64,000 bases of DNA, from assembly GCA_031310005.1 (NCBI GenBank), contig CM062379.1, positions 6,138,001 to 6,202,000 on the forward strand, in the 5' to 3' direction. This stretch comes from Dactylellina haptotyla. Taxonomy: Eukaryota; Ascomycota; Orbiliomycetes; Orbiliales; Orbiliaceae. The first letter of the stretch is position 1, and each line of letters opens with the position of its first letter. Position numbers and translations under genes: made by a program. Below are positions 20,510 through 31,966 of this stretch, piece by piece. A model generated the notes under the pieces. The model made no database searches and was not told where the DNA came from. It worked only from the letters and a program-made list of their open reading frames with translations.

Positions 20510-22880
20510 ATGAAGCCACTTCTCTTGGCTCTGACATTCTTCGTAGCCTATGTTTCCGCGTACGCTATCGGAGATGCAGCCATTGCGCCTCGTCAAGCAA
20601 TGAGCGCACTAAACTTGACCGCGTGTAGATTTTGGACTCATGCTAGTAAGTCAAACCTTAGAGGTTAGAATATATTTGAGTGCTAAATATACTAAAACTC
20701 TTTCTCAGGTGTTCTAATTGGTGATAAGATTTATATATACGGTGGCGAGGGCCGCCAGGCAGCAAGTGTGTAGTCTGAGTTTCCACGTCTTTCAGTTTAT
20801 AATCATCTTATTAACATTTAGAAGACGGATCTCGAACCACAGATTTAGCTCTACCACTCTTCTTCTCCCTTGACATTGGCCAGGATTTCGATACCATAAA
20901 TCCCAATTTTAAAGTTCTCCCCGTCCCAGAGACTGGACTGCCTGCTGTCGGTAAGTACTCATGAGAACACTGGGGTTTACATTAGATTTTTATTCTACAG
21001 GAGCCGAGCTAATGCATTATAATATAAAATTCGTTACCCAGAAAATGCAACATTGTGGTATGATCAAGTTCGCAACAGAATTTTCCTGTATGGGGGAGCT
21101 TTCTTAAATAATACAGGGGCCGTCGACACACTGCCTCAGGTGATTTGGAGTTTTGATTTAGTCCAAGAACAATGGAGCTCTCCAAAAACCAATGGAGACT
21201 CCATTACCAGAGCCGCTTCAGGCTCCTCGGCCTTCATCGGGGACGTGGCCTATTACCGCGGTGGCCAAGTAGATTCATATACCACACCAGACTTCCCAGA
21301 GCCTGCAGGCTTTCAACTATTGGCCGGGTACGTTGATATAACCTAGATATTTTTTAAACGTCGCAAGCTTACATCTATGATAGATTGCGGACTTTCAACA
21401 TGGCTTCTTTGACTTTCGATGGGAACAACAACACCATTGACGTCTTCCCATACCCCATATCACATGGCCATCGTCAAGGGGCACTAGTGCCCATAGAATT
21501 ATCTGGGAGAAAGTATCTTATCAACTATGGTGGTGGAGGTAGACGTGGATCCGCGCTCCCGTTGAATACAACCTATATCTATGACGTTGAGGATATGAGA
21601 TGGTATATGCAGCCCACAGCTGGAAGTATTGCACCGGAAAACACTCGAGGCATGTGCACTGCTGTCGCGTATGCTGAGGACAAAACCGCGGTAAATATTT
21701 ACCACTATGGTGGATCCGTCTGGGAGAAGATATCAGGTCTGTTTAAAACATACTCATTATAGTACTGGCTTATAGCCGATCGCTAAAAATTATAATTCTA
21801 TATTAGCTACTGAGGGGAGATTCGTTCCAAGCCGCCAAATGTGGATCTTGAGTATTCCTGCCTTCCAATGGATATTTGTCGATAAAAATGACAATCTTCA
21901 ACCGGAAGGAGGTCTTCAGGATCATACTTGCCACATACAAGGCTCGAGCATGTTCATCGTTGGAGGTCGGGATTTCCTCGCAGGATGTGATAGGCGACCT
22001 GTGAAAGTCTTCAACATCTCGACTCTTAAGTGGGAGTCGACATTCAAGGCGTCGTCAGTCCCATATAAATTACCATATGAAGTTTCCGCGCCAATAGGTG
22101 GAAACAGTACTGGAGGCTCTCCATGGGATGGCAAACCGTTCGCCCAGCCCTCCGATGAAAACTCTCCTTTCTTTACTCTGGCAAGTTATCCCAATAGCAC
22201 CACACCCGCTCCTACAACCCAAACTCCAAAGAACCGAGATGGCATCATAGCAGGTACTACTGTAGGTGTCATATCCGTTGTCGGAATCGTCTTGACCATT
22301 TTCTTCTTGCGAAGAAGAAAGAATAGAGGAAACCGTCGCGGGCAGGGGAAGGAGGGGAATTTCCACAATGAAGTCTTCGCAAGCATAGATCCTAATACGC
22401 AGCCACCAACAGAGCCTCCGACACCCATATCCCCAGACGGAACTAGGAGGTTCTGGGCAACCCTACGGCGCACCCCTTCCTCCGCCATGCCCAACATCCC
22501 TCGGAGCCCATTAGATCGGAGGAGAGATGAATTGAGCGTGCTTGATACCGCTATTGGTCAGCCAGCTACGATCCCGCCAGCATACGGTACCGCATATCAT
22601 ACTAATACAGTCTTAATATAATTTAGGCTCGATAAATGATCGTAGCCCTACGCTCAAAGAATCTCCTTACTCGCCCGGATTCTCAAGTCAACGAGATACC
22701 ACACCCACATTCTATAGTGTCGCAGAATTACCAGCCGAGTCGATGAGTAGCAATGAAGTACTTCCAATTACCAATATAGACACAAACCTGACCGGAAGTG
22801 AAGTTGTAATAGCAGAGTTGGAGCCGAGGCATAAGGGAAGGATTCAAGAAACTAGTGACGGGCACACTACGATGATTTAA
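20510..22880 (+). CDS. Kelch-repeat single-pass membrane protein
   Basis: A secreted/cell-surface kelch beta-propeller protein of a type common in moulds; its role is unknown. Exons are 20510-20645, 20709-20765, 20822-20950, 21042-21327, 21384-21736, 21807-22586 and 22627-22880 (664 aa). The order is signal peptide (about 1-18), kelch blades with motifs such as LIGDKIYIYGGEG, NRIFLYGGAFLNNTG and SSMFIVGGRDF, then a Ser/Thr/Pro linker. A transmembrane helix follows at about 466-488 (GIIAGTTVGVISVVGIVLTI), stopped by RRRK, and a disordered cytoplasmic tail of about 170 residues rich in Pro/Ser/Thr. The last intron (22587-22626) is only 40 nt but has a perfect ACTAAT branch. It is convergent with the dienoyl-CoA isomerase gene. 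A link to the neighbouring peptide locus is possible but not shown. Confidence 0.82.
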
Positions 22881-22967
22881 AGCGAAGACCGAATATTTGT
22901 TGTCCAAAGAATTGTTAGGTAATAATGTATTGTACAAGTTGTTGGTAAATTCTAGTTATATAGATGT

Positions 22968-24142
22968 TTAAAGCTTCTCAAATCTTGGTTTGCTCCGAGT
23001 CAGGCTTCCTTTGATGGCTGCTGGGATATCGATTGTCTGTAGAGCACCCGGATTCCAAGCGGCGGTATATCGTAGACCTATTCCACCAAAAATATTAGAT
23101 AAATAGGTTGAGAGTTTGATTAGCTGCGTATGGTCCTAAGACTTACCATCTTCCACTGAATGATCGACTGAGTAGTTCAAGAGTTCCTTAGAAGATTGAA
23201 CAGCGACGGCTAGTCGACTATTAGTATAATCCGAATGAAGGCTATTGTCTGGTGAGAACTTACGACTCTTCGAGGCAATCAATTCAGCCAATTTTAGTGC
23301 ACCTTCAAGAGCTTCCTTCTTGTCCTTGTACACGGCGGTAACAAGACCTTGCTTCAATGCCTCTTCAGCACCGAATATCCGTGCGGTGTAGCAGATGTCC
23401 TTAACCCAGGACATCGAGCCGACAACCTTGACCAATCTCGACAAAGACCCTACATCAGCAGCTAGACCAATGTCAACCTCCTTAACCGACAGCTTGACAT
23501 CCTCCGTGCAAACTCTGATGTCGGTTGCGGTAGAAAGATCAATGGCCATGCCGAACGAGTAACCGTGTAGCACACTGATAACGGCTATACATATTGAATT
23601 CCCAATTAGTCTTAGATCATCCCTATACTATACATTGTGTGGAGAAACGCCCGCGTAGAGATACTGGACTTACGTTTTAGGCACCGTTCCGCTTGCGTAA
23701 CGGCGTTCTGGAGGGACATGAGCATTGGTCGGAGTTCGGAAATCATCTTACGGGCCGGATCCACAGTTTTGCCGGATCCCGCCAGATTCGCCTTCTTAAT
23801 GTCCAACCCGGCGGTGAAAGCCTTATCACCGGCACCGGTAAGAACAATGGCACGACAGTCCGAGTCGGTGGAGAGCTGGTTGAAGATTTTCCCGATGTTT
23901 ACAATCATCCTGAGACCCCGGCGATACGCATTAGTCTACTGGGCCGAAACATTTAAATGATTCCTCCCCCAAGCCCCGAGAGGTACGCGTAGTTTACGTT
24001 TACTCGGGCGTCCTGCAATTTTATTCTCGACTTACGATTCCGTGAAGGCATTCAGGGCCTCTGCCCGGTTAATCTCAACCACCGCGATCCCATCCTGTGG
24101 GAAAGTAACATTGTAGTGTTCGTAGGAATATGTCTGTGGCAT
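22968..24142 (-). CDS. Delta(3,5)-delta(2,4)-dienoyl-CoA isomerase (crotonase family)
   Basis: Shifts double bonds of dienoyl-CoA during beta-oxidation of unsaturated fatty acids, in peroxisomes or mitochondria. Minus-strand exons are 24142-24036, 23909-23674, 23584-23264, 23209-23147 and 23077-22968 (278 aa). The start lies in a GCCGCCATG context. Crotonase signatures are NRAEALNAF, AFTAGLDIKKA (oxyanion hole), KPVISVLHGYSFGMAIDL and the isomerase-type EVDIGLAADVGSLSRL. The Asp after Glu-Val and the Glu/Asp pair further on are the catalytic acidic positions of ECH1-type enzymes. The fourth intron must end at 23210, since the earlier TAG at 23218 gives a stop; this restores SKSPVAVQ, the family-typical continuation. 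The protein ends in FEKL. This resembles a peroxisomal PTS1 tripeptide but has Glu where Ser/Ala/Cys is usual, so location is uncertain. Confidence 0.92.
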
Positions 24143-25960
24143 GGCGGCGAAGAAACTCGAAAACACGAAAATATAATTATATATACCAGATACTCGGATA
24201 CAACGTGGAAACCTAGCAAGCCAACCCTCGTCCTAGGTTAAATGTTGGATGTTGGAGAATCCTGCATCCTTTAAGTAGGCTTACTCGGATTCGCGACAGG
24301 TGAAGTCACTTGCCGTTTCCTTCAGCATATAAGCGAATTCTACCGAGGCATCTCTGGATTGGCGCATCACAAGAACCTTGGAATTCGGCTCTGCCGTTTT
24401 CGAACTCTGGGCAACACATTTATACATTTCATTTCGTGTCTACATGCTACACGAAGTATTAAAGTCAGATAAAGAAGGGTTCTGATTGAGGTTACTTAGT
24501 TAGTTCTATCAAAGCCAGCTTTTATATTGCATGGTCAGAGCCTTTACAACGAGGACAATTCAACATCATGGCTATTTCGACTTGGCAACGAATTAAATTG
24601 TTTGGGGGCTGGAGAGTGTTCCGGAACGTTCGGCCAAGACTAATACACCAGGACTTGGGACCGCATCTTCATACTAATTGCAGCGCGTACATCGTACGTC
24701 TATCGGATGTGTAAGAGTTTATGTCAAAGCCTAGATGTAAGGTCCGCGGTGTAACGAGAGTGCTAAAGGGAAAGGAAGTTTCCGTACCAGTTTTGAGTAT
24801 GCACAAGGCCAGGCGATGCTAGTTTAGGGTCGGGGACATGCTGCCGCCGAGCTACCAGTAATTGATGTGGCTTCTCTTTCATTAAACTGGCATGCATGGC
24901 ATTCGAATCCACGTACCTTATCCGGAGTACCGATTGGGCAGCAGAGAACGAGCTGACAAGCGTTCCGTCTCCACATCTGCAGGTTGCATCAGCGAAAAAA
25001 CATCCATAAGAAATTCATCATCGCGAAGGCGATTCCAAATTACACATTGTATTGATTTTTACCTGTCTCGGAAAACGGATGTCCAAGTCAGTTACCCTTA
25101 TCGGACGCCGACATGTGGGATAAACCCCTCTATCGCCCAGGAAAACAGGCTAACGGTTGTCAGCCGTTCGAGAAAGCAGACAAACATTGCATCAACGACC
25201 GGGAGGTGAGGCTGAAGATTCGCTCCTTTTGGGAATAAATGTCCATGAATAAATTGAAAATAGCCCATCACAAGGCACATTGACCGTGGGGCTAGGCAGT
25301 GTGGCAGCAAGCTTTAGCCAAGCACCTACCAAGGTCTAGGGGGGTGCGCGGCTTGAATCACAGTTCTGAACTGGTTAGATAACTTTTGTTATTTTCATTT
25401 TGTTGATACCCCCGTAAAAAACTGTGAAGATGGGGCTGTCCGGATCTCAGGCCGAAATGCTAGCGGTGGAATGTAACGGTTCGCAAGGAATTATTATATT
25501 TAGACTTAGGGTGATCCAGCCCTTTTCTCTTCTCTTTCGATGTTTTGACACTTCTTGTTACCATCATGGTTCGTGGCCTCAACACGCAACGACTATCCCC
25601 ATGTCGCCTACTCGTTCCCTTTCCGACTAAGCACTGATAGACGATTCCGCACTCAGACCCGCACTCGAATAACCGTCTAGCCAATCGTCAAAAGATATAT
25701 GTGAAAAGCCAGCGCATTCTCACATCATTTTCCTAAATATTATAAGTCCGATTTGCAGGCTGGGGCTATAGGCGCTATTAGCTATTAGCTATTTCCTTGG
25801 CTGCTTTAATTATCTCGACGGACCAGCCTGTTGAGAATACAGTGCCAGCCTGAGCGGAAAGGCGGGGCAACAGCTGATCATAATTTAAATCTTAAAACCG
25901 TCCTCCTTCTCTTCTACTTTCCAAAAAACCAGTGCGGTTTTTTTCTCCAGTAATTTAAAG
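24143..25960. other. Intergenic between divergent isomerase and DUF300 genes
   Basis: 1.8 kb with only short, featureless open frames. It presumably holds both promoters. Confidence 0.55.
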
Positions 25961-27516
25961 ATGCCGAAGTTTTGTAATAGCACTGAGGGACAGTACTGTA
26001 AGTCCCTATTTCACTCTGCTTCGCTTGCACCGAAAAAACTACCACATGATCAACACTTCTCGGATATCGCCAATGACTGTCTATGTAGATGCTAACAATT
26101 GTCAACGAATTTAGTCGCCACAAAGGCGATCCCTGGCTTGGAGTTTACAGTTTCACAAATAGGTGTAACAATATGTGCAGTATGTATCTCAACCCCGCTG
26201 TTTTTGGGACCTCTAATTAGACGTCAGAACTAACATGTATACCTACCTCTTCGCAAGGCCTTCGCTGTTATTACAACAATAATTTCTCTTTATTTAATTC
26301 AAGCACATGCATTACATTATACCCGACCAGATGAGCAGAGGCAGTACGTTACATATCCTCCCGTACGAAAATCAAACTACCAGTAGGGACTCAATTGACC
26401 TTCGTAATTTAGCGTCATGCGCATCGTCCTGATGCTGCCCATTTACGCCATAGTAACAACCCTAAGCTATGCATTTTACGCACACGCCATATACTACGAA
26501 GTCATCCGCGACTGCTACGAAGCCTTCGCCCTCGCCTCCTTCTTCTTCCTAATGACCTACCTAATAGCCCCAACCCTCCACGAACAAAAACAATTCTTCC
26601 GCCGCTGGGAACCAAAACACTGGCCGTGGCCGATAACATGGCTCGTTAAAATCGGTATCCCGCTGCGCACCCCCCGCAGCGGCCTCACCTGGTTCAACAT
26701 TGTCTGGATCGGAACCTTCCAATACTGCATCATCCGAGTCCTCACGACCTTCACCTCCCTCGCCACACAATGGTACGGCGTCTACTGCCAGTCCTCTTGG
26801 TCGCCGCAGTTCGCACACGTCTGGGTGACCGTAGTGTTAATCATAATGATCACGATAGCGCTATACATGCTCGTCGCGTTCTACACGTCTCTGAAGGACG
26901 AGTTGCAGCCGTACCGCCCGTTTTTGAAGTTTCTGAGTATCAAGCTGGTTATCTTTTTTAGTTTCTGGCAGGCGGTTATCGTCGGATTGTTGATGAATTT
27001 CAAGATCATTGAGCCGAACGACTATATCTCGCAAGGCGATCTGGCAACGGGGATTAATGCGACGTTGGTGTCGGTTGAGATGACTGGGTTTGCGGTTATG
27101 CATTTGTTTTCGTACCCGTGGAAGGAATATACGGAGGAAGGCCTGGCGGAGCGGTATAAGAAGATGGGTTTGGCGGTTAAGGATTTGGATGTAGTTTATA
27201 AAGGTGGTTTTGGCGGGTGGAAGGCGTGGGTTGATACTTTCAATCCTTGGGTACGTATAAATATATGTCCTTTATGAAAGCAGGAGGATGGTTATGCTAA
27301 CTTTCGGTGTTCCAGGACTTTATCAAAGCTGTTGCCCGTGGTTTTCGATGGCTTTTCGTCGGTGTTAAGAAAAGACACGTACAGAGTATTTATTCTCCCG
27401 ATGACGATGGTCCGGGCTTTGAGACTCACGATTCGGATGATAAAGAGGATTTGTTACCAAGCCATACAAGAAGTGGCTCAATGTCTAATACCAGGCGTGG
27501 TTCTTTGGAAAGATAG
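25961..27516 (+). CDS. OST-alpha/TMEM184 (DUF300) multi-pass membrane protein
   Basis: A member of the organic solute transporter alpha/TMEM184 family; the fungal role is not established. Exons are 25961-25997, 26115-26179, 26258-26343, 26413-27250 and 27316-27516, giving 408 aa. The first three short exons supply the N-terminus and first membrane helix (AFAVITTIISLYLIQAHALHY). About six to seven hydrophobic helices follow (for example IVLMLPIYAIVTTLSYAFY, VWVTVVLIIMITIALYMLV, IKLVIFFSFWQAVIVGLLM). Family-typical motifs are MLPIYA, YTSLKDELQPYRPFLKFLSIK and FFSFWQ. The C-terminal 60 residues are hydrophilic with an Asp-rich patch and Ser/Arg-rich end. All introns have GTAAGT, GTATGT or GTACGT donors. 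Confidence 0.9.
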
Positions 27517-27974
27517 GTGGAATAACATGGAGGTTTACATTATAACAGAGGCATCTTGCGTACGTTGTATGCGGACACCTTGCGAAATGAAGCCAGGCTG
27601 GGCGTTTTAATGAATTCAATGATTAATGCATTTTACATATAACTCGTATACCCCAGACGATTGCTTAGGATGCTAGTGATTGTCTCGTCACACTCTCTAC
27701 CCTGTTTGAGTACTCAATGAAGCTCTAGTTAGGAGGATCGAAAATAAATATTTATTAAGTTTACTATTTATCTACGCTCTTATAATATTGTAAATATTTG
27801 TGATGTTTAAAAAAAGATTGTAACAAGGGATATCAAACTAAAAGAAACAATTAACACCATGGTGGGTAATGATACAATATTCGCAATTTCTGGAACGCTC
27901 ATGCATGCATGCAGGTTATGTCGTCCTCAACCGCAGACCTCCGAGCTGCAGTCTTCCGTCAAAGCCCGTACTAG
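27517..27974. other. Intergenic between convergent DUF300 and NPC1 genes
   Basis: AT-rich 3' flanks; nothing else seen. Confidence 0.55.
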
Positions 27975-30900
27975 TCAGCTCTCCTCGTCACTGGAGTCCT
28001 CAAATGTACCTCTGAAATGTCTTTGATACTGCCGACTAGCCAAATCCTCTTCTAAACCTAAGTCTTCGTCAGAGTCCAAGTAGCCACCACCACCCATCAC
28101 GGTAAGAAGGACAGGCAGGAATATCAAGGCGTGTGTGGCAGCAACAATAACCAAGGCGAGCCAGATTCTGAAGTAATAAATCTCAAAGATCTTGCTCTTT
28201 GTGAATGCCAGGACTGTAACACCGATGAGTTTCGTGATTGTGATACCGGAAAAGACCTATACCACGGCGCGTTAGTAGCGATTCAAGCCAAACCACAGAA
28301 TCAAGGTGAACTTACGCTTCCTCCAACATTTACCATAGCAACCCATGATCTCAAATTTTTGCCAGTCAATTTCTTTCCCTTCTCCAACAAAGTGCGGCTC
28401 GGGAACATGAATGCCCTAGCAATGTGCGCGCAGAATTCAACACCAATACCAACGCAAATCACCAAGTTGACGAGGGTAACCGCATTCAAGCTAACTCCCC
28501 ATAGCGCCATGATGCCGATGATATCAACTACAATCATGGTAACTGTAACAGAAACTGCCAGACCGGTCATAAAGCTCCCAAGCAAGATACTCGAAATGAT
28601 GAATGTCGCGAGAATAGCGCCAGCGATCAGTGTTTCGGTAAGCTTGACGATGGTGGTATATTGATCGAAGAAGATATAGAACATGGAGTAAGGGAACACT
28701 TCGGCGTTTATCCTCTTGCCAATCGCAGCCGCGATTCTCCTTGCAGCCGAGAAGGACTCGATGAAATCCTTCTGGCTTGCAAGTTTCGTATGCGACGATC
28801 GGAAATGACTCGCCTTAATGGTGTTGGTCTCGTAATCTGGATTGACCGCGTGTTTGTATTGTGCCGCTCCACCGTAGACACAATCTTGTCCAACTGGCGA
28901 ATCGAGCCACAGGTCCAGGTACTTCATGAACTCTTTCCCTTCCGGCATACCATACAGGGTCTGGTTCCAGGCTGGGGTTCGGTCTTCAAAACAAATCTCG
29001 CAACCAGAGCTTCCAGGTTCACAGCTGAAGCCTGTGCTCTTGTCAATACTGCAGCAGGCTTCTTGTCTAGGATCCAACCATTGGAAGTAATCATCCAGCC
29101 AATTAGCGGCTGGTTTGGCGATATAACTGGTCTCCTGTCGTTTTCTTTCTTGCTCGAGGATATTGCCGAGGGAGAATTGGTTGCAAGTAGTGAAGCGGCC
29201 GCAGACTGCCTTTTGGGCCACACGATCGGTAATATTGAGGTCTTTGGCAACGAAGAAAACAGGCGGGCCGACACCAAAGTAGTCGTAAAGGTCGTTGAAG
29301 TAATCAATGGTATAACTTCCATCCGGTAGTGCATTTCTCTGGTCTAATCCAAGTTCGATTTCGGGCATGAGACCGATGCCTGCTGCGAAGAATCCCAAAA
29401 AGATGACGATAACGGTAACCTTGACATACTTGTTGAGAAGTTTGGGCGCATAGGTCTTCCGAATGAACTTTTGCAGATAGCTCTCCTCCTCGCCATTAGA
29501 TTGCCTGATAGGTCCTCCTGGAGCGACAACACAAGGGAAGCAATCGAATCTGTTGAGTTCCTGTCGTTGTTGGTTCAGTGATAGGACTGAAACGAACATG
29601 GTAACTTGCAAGACGGCATTGATCAAGACGGCTCCCGCTGCGTATATAGCGAAGTTTCGAACCGCGGGCATGGCGACAACCGCTCCCAGAGCAAATGCCA
29701 TAGTTTCAGTAAGTGCCGACAATAGAATGGAGGGACCCATCCGGCCAAGTGCTTTCGAGATCCTGTCTTCGACAGAACGATCCGGGTGAGAGGTATTGGC
29801 ACGCTCAAATTCGTGGGTGATGAGGAAAATGTTGTCAACACCAATAGCCAGCACCAAGAAAGGAATGACCTCCGCGATGATTAAGGTAACTTTGACTCCC
29901 ATGGCCGAGAACAATCCGACAGAGGCGGAGACTGACATCAAGACAATGACAATACCAGCGACACCGAGTGTGAACTTGCTGTCAACGAAGGCTCGTGATG
30001 GGTTTCCGAGAAGTTTTGGCAATGAGAAGCCAGTTGAACCGAGGGCCAAGGACGCGTAGATAAACATGCAAATGTAGCTGATAACTACAATTTTCGCATC
30101 TGTATTCGCACTATTGTTCAGCTCCTGTTCCAAACTGACTTCAGTATTGAAACTGAGCCTCAAACCGCGATCTCTCGCCTCCGCTTGGACATCAAGTAGG
30201 TATCGCTTCAATGATTCTTCCCAGTCCATCGCCCTCTTCACCTCTTTCGATCCTTCTGGGTGGTTGTTGACGACCCAAGAAACCATTATCGCGGGAACGT
30301 TGAGGGCATCATCGGTGCTCTGGAATCCTCCTAGGACGACTTCGGGATCTAATGGTTGTCCCATATTTGGTAAACAAGATGATGGAGTACCGGCGCATTC
30401 TTTGACATGGCTCGCCCAATCGGTTGGGTTCAGGAGATCGGGTTGTTCGTCGAACCACCCGCTGATAGATTGAATTGCGCATCCGTTGCCCGTAGGGTTG
30501 AAGCAAATATCTGCGAGGGTAACACCTTCTTCCATACTCTTCATTCTTCTGACAGTCGATTCAACATTGAACCACCATTTGAGAGTATCATATGACAAAA
30601 CGGGACCGGGTTGTCCTGTAGTGTCGTTCACTAAGAATGCTTGTTCGATTCGCCAGAACGGCCCAAAGTTCTCGTCGAAGTAGTTCTTTTGCAACGCGGT
30701 TTCCGATGTTGGGGAAACCCACAGCTTCACGGGATCCCTTTCGACCTGGAATCTCGTCCATCCCAAAGACATGAGAACGATTACAATGATAGAAGAGCCG
30801 ATGGTTAGACCCGGGTACCTGGCGCATCCTCGCCCAAGCTTCTGGAAGGCTTTGTCCAGCCAAACGTTCAAGGGGTATTCCTCAGCCGGATGGTCTGTAA

Positions 30901-31966
30901 ACCCGGCTGGGGCTAGGATGTCACCCTCGTCTTCGTCATCTGATGGTCCATCGTCGTGAAGAAGTCTTAATCGTTGGTATCGGTGAGTGTACGTCTTGGT
31001 AAAGAAATATCCATAGCATAATATGATGCCCGTCAGGAAGACGGCGTATACGATAATAACCGCGAACGAGAGGCAAGGAACAATACCAACATGGCAGAGC
31101 TTTTCGTCTTCCCACGGTGGGAGTTGAGGGCAAGCCTCAACGCAGTCCAAGCAAGAACAAGAGTAAGCCGGGTTCGGGTCCCAGCACTCGATTATCGGGT
31201 CGTTCATCGGGACGATTGGTTTCGGCGGCTTCGGTGATTCATCGTTAAGAACGTAGTTGATCTGAAAAGGTGAACCTATCGGTTTCTCGTCGCCCAAGAA
31301 CTTAAGGAAGGCGGACCAGTTCTTTGCGTTTCCACCAATAAACTCCATTACGGATCCACCGGTTTGTGAGAATTTTACGTTTTTGCAAGAGTCGAAGAAA
31401 CCCCTTCCGTAGGCCGGGTCGACGTAGTAACTTAATTCTGACACTACATCGGCTCCGCTTATCGTCTCGGTCTTGGTAACATTTAAGAATTGGGATTGGT
31501 TCGGGGAGCATGTCATCGTGCAGACCAGGTTGAAAAAGTTGGCTTTGCAGGCTGGGCAAGGAGCGAGGATTTGCTGGACTACCTCGAGGTTACTTTTCAT
31601 CGTTTCCAACTATCGCGAGGATGTGTTAGTTCGTTAACCTTACAGTCATGGATCGGTCAAATGTAAACCCACCTGGTCAAGTGTACAGCAGACTGCTCCC
31701 TCTGCCCATTTCTGCCCGCAGAAATCCACCAAGTCCTTTCGTAGCTTAGCTTTCGGTTCTGTGGCCGGTCCATTGTCTGGACAGGGCAACGGCTTGCCAA
31801 ACCATCCTCGCTGTCCGCATTCGCCCCTGATCGCACAGAATCCTGCCTCGTGTTTTGTCGTCTGTGCCAGAGTAGAACTGAAGAGTAGTAAAGAGGAGAG
31901 TGCAAAGTATAGCAGGTGTCGTAGCCCCCCAGGAGAGCCCCGAGAGGCTCGAGAGGAGCCACTCAT
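27975..31966 (-). CDS. ncr1: NPC1-type sterol transporter (Niemann-Pick C1/Ncr1)
   Basis: A vacuolar/lysosomal membrane protein that moves sterols out of the lumen. Minus-strand exons are 31966-31673, 31609-28316 and 28256-27975, 1289 aa. The start chosen ([10 protein letters not shown]) gives a clean signal peptide; an in-frame ATG at 32011 would add 15 residues. The N-terminal cysteine-rich sterol-binding domain has many paired Cys ([20 protein letters not shown]). The sterol-sensing domain (about residues 603-778) includes [17 protein letters not shown] second RND-type half ends in helices with [17 protein letters not shown]. Intron 28315-28257 (59 nt) separates the last transmembrane segments. 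The C-terminus is an acidic, Ser-rich cytosolic tail. All regions of the family are present in order. Confidence 0.96.

Noticed and set aside
20561-20600. Tyr-Ala-Ile-Gly in the kelch protein N-terminus, same as the ustiloxin core
   Set aside because: Single copy at the signal peptide end with no Lys-Arg sites; most likely chance.
23218-23263. TAG acceptor at 23218 for the fourth intron of the isomerase
   Set aside because: It shifts frame into a stop; the next AG at 23210 restores the conserved SKSPVAVQ sequence.
28131-30473. Several plus-strand frames of 100-220 codons within NPC1
   Set aside because: Shadows of the conserved NPC1 exons; no motifs of their own.
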